DNA from: Ornithodoros turicata
Lineage: Eukaryota > Arthropoda > Arachnida > Ixodida > Argasidae
Direction: 5' to 3'
Assembly: GCF_037126465.1 (NCBI RefSeq)
Contig: NC_088206.1
Location: forward strand, 28,274,790 to 28,338,789
DNA length: 64,000 nucleotides
The stretch's first letter is position 1; each line of letters opens with the position of its first letter. Position numbers and translations under genes: made by a program. Positions 20,321-29,872 of the stretch are shown here, one piece after another. The notes under the pieces were generated by a model. It saw nothing but the letters and a program-made list of their open reading frames with translations, searched no databases and was not told the DNA's origin.

Positions 20321-20367
20321 GTTGCTGTTTTGCTGGCACTTCGTGCGTCGTGCTTCCGACGGATGCA
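20321..20367 (+). repeat. Gypsy-2 5' LTR, second part
   Basis: The remaining 47 bp of the LTR end GACGGATGCA just before the primer site. About 40 bp of this part (from TTGTTGCTG to GTGCTTCCG) are absent from the 3' LTR, where CCG joins ACGGATACA directly. Confidence 0.82.
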
Positions 20368-20385
20368 TGGTGTCAGAAGTGGGAT
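20368..20385 (+). other. Gypsy-2 primer binding site (tRNA-Leu type)
   Basis: TGGTGTCAGAAGTGGGAT directly abuts the LTR end. Its complement ends CTGACA plus CCA, the acceptor end known for animal tRNA-Leu. The tRNA identity is from general knowledge. Confidence 0.7.
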
Positions 20386-21160
20386 CTTCCACACCGGAAG
20401 GGCCGGAGGCGGTGGAAGTTTTTAATACGTTCACGCTAACTTCCGGAGAACGGGAGAGCTACACGACAGTGCTTCAGAGGTTCGAGGATTACTGCACTCC
20501 TAAGTGTAACGAAACCTATGAACGCTATGTCTTCAGGTGTCGCATGCATGGTGAAGGTGAGCAGTTCGAATCCTTCTACCGAGACATTCAACTGAAAGCT
20601 CAATCATGTAACTTTGCGACACTGTCAGATTCTTTCATACGGGACCAAATTGTGTATGGGGTGCTAGACAGAAGTCTGCGCGAGAGGCTCTTGCGTGAAG
20701 AGAACCTAACCCTAACAAAAACGGTTCAAATATGCAAAGCTGCCGAATTGGCGGAAGAACACAAGAAGATCTGGAGTCAAACTGACAAGTCAGTAGACCC
20801 AATGGTGAAAGAAAAACGACGGAAATACGGTGGCAGCAGATGCAAAAAATGCAACAGTAATCATGAACCGAAGAAGTGCCCCGCGTATGGGAAAGTGTGT
20901 CGCAAGTGCAAAAAGAGGAATCATTTTGCTGTATGTTGCAAACTAAGGCAGAAGGTGGCTGACGGAGTGTATCTCGCAGATGATGAAACAGATAGCGACG
21001 GCCTTGATGTGTTGGAAGTCTGCAATGGCAGGGATAACAGCGACGACTGGCTGATAACGGCAGCTATCTCGGGGAAGGACGTGCAACTAAAAGTTGACAC
21101 GGGATCACAAGCAAACCTGCTTCCGCTGTCTGTATTCAAGAAGATAGTCCCCGGGATTCG
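20386..21160 (+). pseudogene. gag-pol: Gypsy-2 Gag (N-terminus deleted) and start of protease
   Basis: Only about 12 nt after the primer site the sequence enters the middle of a Gypsy capsid domain: EAVEVFNTFTL, then TTVLQRFEDYC and ERYVFRCRMHGEGEQFESFY. Leader and gag N-terminus are therefore deleted, along with any gag ATG. Two zinc knuckles follow (CKKCNSNHEPKKC and CRKCKKRNHFAVCC, about 20840-20945). The protease begins with LKVDTGSQANLLP (about 21090), with the catalytic D-T-G. The frame is cut at 21160 by the inverted-repeat insertion and resumes at about 22282. Gag and Pol are in one frame, as in many Mag-type Gypsy elements. Confidence 0.85.
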
Positions 21161-22281
21161 TACAGCTCCGTCCAAACTTAACTTGAACACGGCGCCGGCC
21201 TGCGGAGCAAGAGGGACGACACCCTGGCGGCTCTAACTGGAATTATCGGGAAAGAGCGTTGAGGGCTGTCCTACTCGCATCACGGGGGTGGCCATCTGAG
21301 AAGTGGTGCTCCGCTTCGAATGGGCAATGATAGGAGACGCAAAGCTTCAGCTTGTTTGTAGTGATTACGTGACCTTGTGCCACCTGATATCACTGATCGC
21401 TGTGAAGCATCAGTTGCCTCAAAACTGCCGTTTCCTTGCTATTAACTGCGCGGGAGAAGCTCTGTGCGTTCAAGGGCAAGATAATTTCACTCTCATAACA
21501 AACCCGAGTTATTCTTGAAGCAGCATGGAAGTGGTAATGGACAGTGAATATGTCAATAACGCGAGCGAGTAACCACATTGTGATGTCGCATGGAAAATTC
21601 AATTCTTACGACGTTCTACAAGGTGTTCTTAACCGTAAATTATTTCGACGCATAGCAAGCTGCTCATTCTCATTGTTGTTCGAAGAAATAAAGGGTAGAA
21701 GGGAAGAAAAATAAAGGGTAGCACTCATAAGAGCGCCGACTACTCCACATTATTTAACATGTTTAACTTCTTCGTTAGCACACTGCGACACAAGGAGAAT
21801 CACTGGGAGAATGGAACAAGCTCGTCAACTGGCTGGCCATCGCGAACATATGATACAACGTTGCGCAGAATGCGGTGCTTTAAGCAACGATCTTTTCCAG
21901 CGTAATGCATTTACGTGTATTATTATTACATTGCTTTCATTCTATTGCTTAATTCCAACCATTGTGACGCCACTACAGCAATATGACGCATACCAATGAC
22001 ATGGCTGCTAACGGCGCGGACAATCACTGATCAGATGGCGAAGATTTCAATCGCCCGCACAATCCAGAACAGACTGGAACGATGCGCAGATAACAAATAT
22101 CCACGTAAACATCAGCGCCCGTTCGAAGCGGAGCACCAGTTCTCAGACGGGCACCACCGTGATGCGAGTAGGACAGCCCTCAACGCTCTCTCCCGATAAT
22201 TCCAGTTAGAGCCACTAGGGTGTCGTCCCTCTTGCTCCGCAGGCCGGCGTCGTGTTCAAGTTAAGTTTGGACGGAGCTGTA
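21161..22281. mobile_element. 1.1-kb inverted-repeat insertion in Gypsy-2 protease
   Basis: The ends form inverted repeats of about 165 bp: 21161-21325 begins TACAGCTCCGTCCAAACTTA, and 22117-22281 is its imperfect reverse complement. The protease frame resumes directly after 22281 with a LRSYSGGVISHTG-type block. The interior of about 790 bp contains no recognisable gene. Flanking bases do not show a clear target duplication. It looks like a non-autonomous DNA transposon or foldback element of unknown superfamily. Confidence 0.75.
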
Positions 22282-25199
22282 CCAGGCCGACGACAGCAGT
22301 TCTACGGAGTTACAGCGGCGGCGTTATCTCCCACACCGGAACCGCACAGCTGCGCACGAAGATCAAGGGTGTGACAGCAAATCTGGAATTCTTTGTGACT
22401 ACAAGTGCTCGTCGAGCAATTTTGGGCTTCAAGGCGTGCAGACTATACGGACTGGTCAACTGCGTAGAAGCTGTGGCAAGTACTGATTGCTCAAACGGTC
22501 ATGTAGCGGCGGACTTTCCAGATTTGTTCCAGGGCTTGGGATGCACCAAGAGAGTATACAGAATGGTGTTGAAGGTAGGGACAGTTCCGGCCATCCAGTC
22601 AGCGCGCCGGGTACCGCAGATGCTCAAAAGACCTCTCAAGGAGGAACTGGACAGGATGGAGGCACAGGGCATCATAGCAAAGATGGAAGAACATTTTGAC
22701 TGGGTAAGTCCATTGGTAGTCGTGAGAAAAAAGAGTGGCAAGATTAGAGTATGCATGGACCCTAGACATATCAACCAAAATCTGAAACGGGAACACTACT
22801 CTATGCCCAAAAGAGAGGAGATAGAAGCAGAGCTGGCTGGTGCCACTTATTTTTCAAAGTTAGACGCCAATGCGGGGTTTCACCAAATACCATTGGATGA
22901 AGAAACTTCCCGGATCTGTACGTTTTCAACGCAGTTTGGTCGTTACCGGTACAGAAGACTGCCTTTCGGCATTTCATCAGCACCAGAAGTTTTTCAGAAA
23001 ACGATGAACCAAGTTTCTGACGGCTTGGACGGCGTCAGAGTGTACATTGACGACGTGCTAGTCTGGGGTACCACGCGTAAAGAACACGACGAACGTCTGC
23101 GTAGGGCACTTGAAGCGTGTCGGCGTGGAGGCTTAACTTTGAACCCCGATAAGTGTGTGTTTTCTGTGAAAGAGATAGCGTTTTTGGGGGACAGAATAAC
23201 GAAGGAAGGAATACAGCCAGACCAGGAACTTTTACGAAGTGTGTTAGATATGCCAGCACCGACAAATAAGGAGGGTGTGCACCGTATGCTTGGACTGGCC
23301 AACTAGTACTTCGGAAAATATATCCCCTGCCTTTCACAGAGAACCGTCGCCCTGAGAGATCTTCTCAAAGAAGGATGTTGTTTCGAATGGACAAAGAGCC
23401 ACGCAGAGGAGTGGCAGAGCCTTAGAAACTCCTTAGCGTCGTCACCGGTTCTGGCCTTCTTTGACCCGAGGTTGGAAACTAAGGTCTCCACCGACGCCTC
23501 TCAGTTCGGACTTGGCGCGGCCTTGCTTCAACTTCATGACAGCGAATGGCTACCTGTGGCATATGCCTCGAGGGTACTCACAGAAGTTGAAGGCAGGTAC
23601 TCACAAATCGAAAAGGAAGCTCTTGGTAATGTGTTCGGTTGTGAAAAATTCCATGACTTTATTTACGGCCGAAAAGTATCTGTGGAAACTGACCATAAAC
23701 CTCTCATTGCGATTTCCAAGAAAAACCTTGGCGATATGCCACCAAGGTTGCAGTGTTTCTTTATACGTCTGATGGAGTATGATTATGAGCTGCAATATGT
23801 TCCAGGCAAGCACCTGCAGCTGGCCGACACACTGTCTCGGGCACCACTAGTGACAGAAATCGCTCGGGGCGTGGATGTCGACGTGGAGGTGCATGCAGTA
23901 TCAATTCTTTCAACGATGGTGAGTGAACAGACTCTAAAACGGCTTAGAGAGGAAACTGAGAAGGATTTGGGCCTGTGGGATGTAATGGCAGCGTTGGAAA
24001 ACAACGAGGAGGTGCAAGGAGAGTACAAAGCATTGCAATCGGAACTGTCCAGTGTAAACGGTGTTATGTTTAAAGGTTGCAAGGTGGTGATCCCTAGAAC
24101 GCTTCGCAGAGAGATCTTGACGCGCCTTCATGAGGGACATTTAGGAGTCGCTAAGTGCATGGCTAACGCTCGCTCGCTCATGTTTTGGCCTGGAATGAAC
24201 ACTGACATTAGAGAAATGGTATCAAAATGCAGCGCATGCAGGCGGTATGCGTATCGTCAGCTAGAGGAACCCCGAATAATGCGACCTACTCCCAATCAGC
24301 CATGGCATCGCGTAGGAGTAGACTTGTTCCAATATGCATCTAAGAACTATGTGGTTGTCATTGACGCGACGTCGAACTATCCTGAGGTTGAACAGCTCGG
24401 GGACACCAGTGCGCGTACCGTCGTTACTGCGCTAGCCAGCGTCTTCGCAAGACATGGTATCCCCATGGAAGTGTGTTCCGATAATGGACCTCAATTTGTG
24501 TCAAAGGAATTCAGAGACTTCGCCTCGCTGTTCGACTTTCGTCATGTGACTTCAAGCCCTCGGTTTCCAAGGTCGAACGGACTTGCTGAGAAAGGAGTAC
24601 AGATTGTGAAAAGAATATTGAAAAAATGTGCTTATTCAAGTGACATTTTTTTCTTAGGACTTCTAAACTACAGAACCACTCCTCAAGAAGATGGCAACAC
24701 CCCAGCAGAGCTGTTGATGGGCCGGCGACTGCGCACACGGCTTCCAGACATTAGGCGCACCACGCAAGTACAAGTCCGAAAGCATCAACAAGATTCCTCA
24801 AGAGGCACTCTACCTAAACCGCTGTTGCCTGGCCAACATGTACGTGTACTACAGGACGGCGCCTGGACCCTAAAGGGAAAGATACAAGATGTCGCAGCAC
24901 CTAGATCATACAAGGTGGTCACTGAAGACAACAGACCGCTACGAAGAAATCGACAACATCTTCTGCCCGCACCCGAACGGTACGTTCCTACACGGCCGGA
25001 CATGGATTCAGCCCGTCACCCAGAAAACGGACATCGAGTTGAACCACCCGCGACTGAAGACTCTTCGCAATCTGTAACCGAATCGGCCTCACCTTCCAAG
25101 AAGTGTCTACCTTCATCTGACGATGGGAAGGATTCAGAGCCCTGTCTACGGAGGTCATCCAGGACAAGACGTCCACCGGACAGGCTCGTGTATACATAG
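22282..25199 (+). pseudogene. pol: Gypsy-2 Pol: protease end, RT, RNase H, integrase; one stop codon
   Basis: After the insertion come the end of the protease (ARRAILGFKACRLYGLV) and RT, with VRKKSGKIRVCMDPRHINQN, then YFSKLDANAGFHQIPLD, FGISSAPEVFQ and VYIDDVLVW (about 23040). A TAG at 23304-23306 interrupts RT thumb/connection where glutamine would fit. The rest is open to 25199. RNase H has STDASQFGLGAALL and TDHKPLI. Integrase has HEGHLGVAKC...CSACRRY (H2C2), GVDLFQY with the first Asp, CSDNGPQFVS, and SNGLAEKGVQ with the Glu. The C-terminus carries a YRRN-like (LRRNRQHLLP) module. All active-site residues are present; a single nonsense codon and the insertions disable it. The protein type is close to K02A2.6/Mag-like Gypsy. 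Confidence 0.92.
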
Positions 25200-25260
25200 T
25201 TGTGTTCTTTTAAACTGTCTGCATGTATGAGTTAGTATTAGATGTGTAACGGTTAAACAT

Positions 25261-25275
25261 AAAAAAAAGGGAAGA
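25261..25275 (+). other. Gypsy-2 polypurine tract
   Basis: A8 followed by GGGAAGA lies directly before the 3' LTR start at 25276. Confidence 0.8.
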
Positions 25276-25419
25276 TGTATCGGTATGCTGATAACAGCCC
25301 AGCGCGTAGCATATCTAATCTTAACCTTGAGCGACTTCACGTGGTCCTGTTTGTACGTGTCCTCCCCATTGTGTGTCTGTATATATAAGCTGTGAATAAA
25401 GGCGCAACCGACGGATACA
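25276..25419 (+). repeat. Gypsy-2 3' LTR, with a 40-bp internal deletion
   Basis: This 144-bp LTR runs TGTATCGG...GGATACA. It lacks about 40 bp present in the 5' copy, removed between CCG microhomologies. It is followed by the GCCCC duplication. Confidence 0.9.
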
Positions 25420-25424
25420 GCCCC

Positions 25425-25573
25425 AACGTGTTGGGATATGCAGCGTGGTTGCTGATTTATAAGCCGCGGGAGCGCCTCAGGGGGGAACAGTCTGCTTCGA
25501 GCCACAACTCGGTTCAAAAGTAAGTTATTCCCCTCACTTGTTGCACATTTCTTACGGTTTCTTCTATTTTCAG
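25425..25573 (+). promoter_or_regulatory. Likely 5' region of the Maverick polymerase gene: TATA-like word and short intron
   Basis: The word TTTATAAG (about 25458) sits 30 bp before GGAACAGTC, a plausible TATA/start arrangement. A GTAAGT donor at 25520 and a TTCTATTTTCAG acceptor ending at 25573 would frame a 54-bp intron just before polymerase-like coding sequence. This DNA is the direct continuation of the array across the Gypsy-2 insertion. Splicing is predicted, not shown. Confidence 0.4.
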
Positions 25574-27862
25574 TGTCTAGGTGTGTATTCTGCTTTTTTG
25601 ACCCTCATGATATCGAGGATGAAGGGTTATCGGAAGACTATTCACGGGACGGCGCACCTCCTACACTGTCTGCTCATGTGATGCGATCACACCCCGACGT
25701 GGATATATCCTTCATACCCTTCTTCTAGACCGACAGTGCATTTAGAAGTTATTAAAATACGTAGGCCACACCGGCAGCACAAGAGGATAAAAACAACTTA
25801 AAATATGCACTAAGTGTTAACGTTTCGTGGCCTATTCAGGCCCCATCTTCAGAATGGGCCTCAAGATTCAGATGGGCCTGAAGATGAATTCTGAAGATGG
25901 GGCCTGAATAGGCCACGAAACGTTAACACTTAGTGCATATTTTAAGTTGTTTTTATCCTGTTGTGATGCCGGTGTGGCCTACGTATTTTAATAAATGTCT
26001 ACCCCCGGTACTTGGACTGTTTTTAGCATTTAGAAGTATCGTCAGAAGGTACGTGCTATTGGCATCTGTTCGCGACCAGGTAGTAGAGGATTTGCTGCAA
26101 TACTTAATGACTCATTTTCACGATATGGTCTCTATATTGAGAGCGCAAAGAATACCTTTTAGGTTTTGCATTTGTTCCGATGTTTTAATGATACAGTAAA
26201 TTCGAGGGAGATAATAGCGCGCACGCCCACTTTATGGTGTTTGCTCGCGAAGTCCACAGCGACGGAGCTTTCGCAAATACCTTGATGGACGTGATTCAGG
26301 AGTCCACTGGGCACGTCGAAAATTATCAGCGGGAAGGGAGTGGGTTCAAGTCCACCGACGTCCAAAATGTTCAAATGTGTATTTCCGGGGTGAAAACTGA
26401 AAAATTCGGATGCAATGGGGTACTTCTCACTGATTTGGCTAAACGCAGGAACGTGCTAACGAATATTCATTTACTGGCACGTAAGGAGGGTGAGTGTTTT
26501 AAATACAATACGCTCGCCCTCTTGCATCCACAGAGTTAGAATACATGGTAAAAAAAATATGAAAATTATGCGTTGGAGTATTGGTGGCCTAGTTGCTTCC
26601 CCGTTTCCTACTCTGATCTGGATGAATTCGAAGACAAAAACGATATCCGTGTACGTGTACGTCGATCAGGGAGTGCACGTGTCGGAGACCCCCAAAACTC
26701 GAGTGTGAACAGAAAAATCACGTAATGGCTGTAGGTGAATTTTTTTTCGGAGTCAAGTCCCTCGAGCGGTTACTGATAAGGAAAAACAAGCGTTTTGTAT
26801 GCGAACGTTACACGCGCTCTTTTAACGAGGAAAAGAGCATGGCGAAACATTGCCGCCTGTGCGCGAACGTAAATGAAATCATATCGGAATTTTGCGAACC
26901 GGGCAACAACTTTGTAGAATTTACTAAAATACAGTACATGCAGCAGTACAACTACGTCGTCGCGTTGGACACGGAGAGCGTTCTGGCGCCCAGTGGTGTT
27001 GGCATGCAGCGTCACGTCACCTCTAGCTTCTGTGCCGTGCTCATGCGCACCCACGACTCGAAGGTGATGCGCATCAGGACGCACCACGGTGAAGATTCCG
27101 CTAGGCAGTGCGTGAAAGCTTTAATGGAAATACGGGACGAGATGATCGCCCGACGCCTGCTCCGCCACAATGGTGCTGAATGATGAGCAAAGGGCCGAGC
27201 ACAGAGCTGCCACCCACTGTGCGTACTGTAAACGGGAGTTCGCGCAAGATCTCCCCCGTGTCTGGCATGAAACAGCTCTGTCGAGACGTGAACCTTCACT
27301 GACAACAATTTTCACCACAACTCGGTACACGCCCACTGCACCTGGCGCGCCACATGATATCTCTGTCGCGATAAGCCGCGCATCGATGCTGACGATGACC
27401 GGCATCTGTACGTCGCTACACGACCATACCAAGCGTTGTACTTCTGGCGACACAAATTACATCGCGACACTGTGCAACCCCTGTAACGTGGCGTGCACGA
27501 CGAGAGAAAAATTACCGATCATGGTGCACAATCTGGCCTACGATTTGGCAGGAATGCTGCGTGAATTTCACCTTCTCGGGTGGAAGCGAGCTTCCTTAAT
27601 CGTGACCAGTCCCATGGAAACAATTCGATCGTTTGAAATTGGCACCTTCCTATCCAGAGATACCATGCGCAGTACCTAAATTCGTCGCTGGGTGAGCCCG
27701 TGAAAACCGTCAAATGCATGGGGAGCGCAGAGGCGTCCCAATGCCTGGAGCAAGTATTTGGAGACGGCTACGAAATTTTACTTCGTAAAGGTGTATTCCC
27801 GTACAGCCACGTTAGCTCTTTCGCGGTTTATAAAACAAAGGGTGGCGGCCAGCTGGTGTAGA
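25574..27862 (+). pseudogene. Maverick protein-primed DNA polymerase B, N-terminal and exonuclease part, heavily broken
   Basis: Several frames carry the N-terminal and exonuclease regions of Maverick PolB. The first segment has an in-frame TAG (about 25727) and is split by the 276-bp insertion. Next is SVRDQVVEDLLQYLMTHFHD (about 26060-26115), then a REGSGFKSTDV block with CFKYNTLALLHP (26330-26530), the hallmark N-terminal module. The second ORF, 26725-27183, has FVCERYTRSF, a Cys-pair and YVVALDTESVLAP, where D-x-E is exonuclease motif I. A frameshift near 27170 leads to ATHCAYCK, HDH, LCNPCN and MVHNLAYD. The last trace is LRKGVFPYSHVSSF (about 27785-27825). Palm motifs such as D-T-D are missing: the gene is 3'-truncated at about 27862. 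Confidence 0.82.
25750..26025. mobile_element. Palindromic Penelope-type terminal element inserted in PolB
   Basis: The 276-bp insert is flanked by a 12-bp duplication, GCATTTAGAAGT (25738-25749 and 26026-26037). It is an inverted repeat around about 25880: both halves carry ATATTTTAAGTTGTTTTTATCC, the CACTTAGTG word and a CTGAAGATGGGGCCTGAAT... GAAAC block. The right half has an additional tail of about 30 bp (TCTACCCCCGGTACTTGG). Head-to-head terminal copies are typical of Penelope-like elements, whose termini often carry hammerhead ribozyme motifs. The family assignment is inferred from structure, since no protein is encoded. Confidence 0.6.
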
Positions 27863-28165
27863 TGCATCAGGAGAAACCTTTAGTCTGAGGATGGTCATGT
27901 ACGAAATGCGCAAAAGAAAAGTGCGATGCGATTTCCCCCTGCAGATTGGCTTTACGATTTTAGGCAAATTGAAGCTTTGTATGTGTTTGTCCCTTCTATG
28001 TTGTTCCAACTTCAGAACTTCAGTTCTTTCATGTTCAACAGTTGCCGCCTGCGTCGATCCCGTCGTATGAATGTGTGTATGAGTGAGCTAAAATATAAGA
28101 GTGAAAGGAGGATGAGTGAGAGAGAGTGGCTGGTTTTTCCCTTCAGATGACGCACTCTGGAAGTC
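27863..28165. other. Unassigned DNA with a recurrent about 60-bp word
   Basis: No gene is seen. The segment about 27975-28045, including CCCTTCTATGTTGTTCCA and TCAGTTCTTTCATGTTC, recurs inverted at about 51670-51715 and 46690-46725, so it belongs to a dispersed repeat associated with the SINE that follows. Confidence 0.5.
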
Positions 28166-28169
28166 GCTG

Positions 28170-28285
28170 AACAGGCGTGTTAGCTTAGCTCAATTGATAG
28201 AGCCCTGGACCGGCAATCCAGAAGATGTGGGTTCGAATCCTACAGCTAGCTAACATTTTCAGTGACTTTCATCTTTCTCATAAGT
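28170..28285 (+). mobile_element. tRNA-derived SINE (tRNA-like head)
   Basis: About 28177-28252 folds as a tRNA. The acceptor GTTAGCT pairs with AGCTAGC (one wobble) and the D stem is GCTC/GAGC. The anticodon stem is CTGGA/TCCAG around the loop CCGGCAA. The T arm is GTGGG/CCTAC around TTCGAAT. Box A (TAGCTCAATTG) and a perfect box B (GGTTCGAATCC) would drive RNA polymerase III. The loop has C instead of the universal U33, and the same sequence with the tail TTTTCAGTGACTTTCATC recurs at about 46745-46820. It is therefore a SINE head and not a working tRNA gene. Confidence 0.75.
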
Positions 28286-29089
28286 GGACTTCGAGATGAG
28301 TGTGGTGGCGGTCTGAGTCTCGTATTACCTTATTGACTCCTCGTTGATGTGTATAGTCAGTTTCGTGACATTCAACGTAGGTTCGTCCCACTACCGTGCA
28401 GAACAGTCCCTGCTGTGTTGTGTGGAGCTTCTTCTACGGGATTTTGTCGTATAGATATTGCCTCGTTACTAGTATTCGGTATTTTGATTTACGGTGACTG
28501 TCAAATGCGTACGTTACTCTTAGTGAAATAAAATTGTCTAACGAAAACAAAGGCCCCTCTGCTAGTCTTCACTGCTTTCTGCCTGTTTTCACAACGAATG
28601 GGTTCATTATCTATCTCTATCGAACTTATGTTGTTGTCTGAACATGGTCTGTCTCTATCTAACCCTTTTCAAGGGTCAGTTTCAATTACTACAACCTAGC
28701 TCGCAAGTCGTCGACCCTCACAAGAAATGTGGTCGGTATGGTTTTCACACAGCATGGACGTGAAAGTAATTTGCTTGTACGTTATCAGGTCAAGGTATTA
28801 GGTTGTCAGGTACTTTCCAGAAAACAAGCAAACATATTAGCTGCAATTCTGGTACACAACATACCTATCACGTAGGTTCGGTCGAACACTTTATTGAACT
28901 TTGTGAACCTAATTACCCTGAAAGCGCACTTCACGCAGTCCCGATGATTGAACACTCGCTCCAAACTACTGGCAATCGCAAGCGTGTCCAGGTCTTCAGA
29001 AACAAATCACAGAACCCTGCTAACCCTAAACACCGTCGAACGAAAACAATACCAACTAACCTCCTGAAACAATACCAACTAACCACCAC

Positions 29090-29419
29090 GCATTCACATG
29101 CACAAGCTCCAATGTCATATACTGCATTGAATGCGGCGACTGCTCTATGCAATACATTGGTGAAACCGGCCAACAAATGAACAACCGCCTTACCAGACAC
29201 AGAACCGACACGTCCAACAAACTCCCCAAAGCAGTCGCCGAACACTTTAACGTTCCTAGTCACAATTTTGACAACATTAAACTATATATTCTAGAAACCG
29301 GGTTTAGATCCACACGTGACAGACGTGATAGGGAGTCTTATCTCATATACAAGTTCAATGCTCTTCACCCGTCCGGTATCAACAAATCACAAGGCACCCT
29401 AGAAACACTTCACAAATAA
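29090..29419 (+). pseudogene. GIY-YIG endonuclease domain of a Penelope-like element
   Basis: The frame shows ILHCIECGDCSMQYIGETG with the second half of the GIY...YIG motif, followed by NRLTRHRTD (the conserved arginine region), AVAEHFNVPSHNF and RDRRDRESYLIYKFNALHP, where the catalytic glutamate sits in R-E-S. It ends at TAA 29417-29419. This domain nicks target DNA for Penelope-like retroelements. No intact RT precedes it, so it is a fragment. The domain itself is uninterrupted over about 105 residues. Confidence 0.75.
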
Positions 29420-29827
29420 AATATGCTTTTCCCTTCTACCTCCATTATCATCTGTTATGTTCTGCATGGTCACTGCTTTCTGCTCTCTTTATTACATGCC
29501 ACAACTTTGTATTACAAATATATACTAAAAAAAAAACATTCTGGAATTTTCCCCACGTAACCACTAACCTCCTTATCTTTCGCTATGCTTGCCAATTCTT
29601 CCCTGTTGTCCCGTTTCGTCCACGTGTTCGTGTACCTTCCATTTTTCTGTAACCGGTCTGTAGCCTAGATCACTACGTTCACGTAATCCCCTCTACTCCC
29701 TAACAAAGCAGCCATTCACTCCGGCCGTAAAAACCCGTACGGACCCTTTCTTCCCTCCGGGCTGTTGACCCACAATTCGCATGAACCTTTAAACACGTCA
29801 CACCTAACCCTTTAAATACCATGCCAA

Positions 29828-29872
29828 TGATGAGGACGGTGCCCAGAAGAAGAACAGTCTCTGGTCGAAATA
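29828..29872 (+). ncRNA. Hammerhead-ribozyme-like motif, core changed
   Basis: TGATGA is followed by GAC, a loop of about 22 nt, GTC and GAAA. The GAC/GTC pair forms a short stem II. Hammerheads require C before TGATGA; here the base is A, so cleavage is unlikely. Position, at the 3' end of a Penelope-like fragment, fits the known distribution of such motifs. Confidence 0.4.

Larger units (their letters stand above)
14560..25419 (+). mobile_element. Gypsy-2: Ty3/Gypsy LTR retrotransposon with two nested insertions
   Basis: LTR starts are at 14560 and 25276 (TGTATCGG), and the 3' LTR ends GGATACA at 25419. The 5-bp duplication GCCCC flanks both sides (14555-14559 and 25420-25424). The internal region carries a primer site, truncated gag, protease, RT, RNase H and integrase. 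A complete LINE lies inside the 5' LTR and an inverted-repeat element lies inside the protease coding region. Without these insertions the element is about 4.1 kb. A premature stop in pol and a deleted 5' gag make it defective. It inserted at the edge of the 129-bp array. Confidence 0.93.

Noticed and set aside
28177..28252. Functional tRNA gene with anticodon GGC
   Set aside because: Position 33 is C, and the sequence has a SINE tail that recurs at 46.75 kb; it is a tRNA-derived SINE head.
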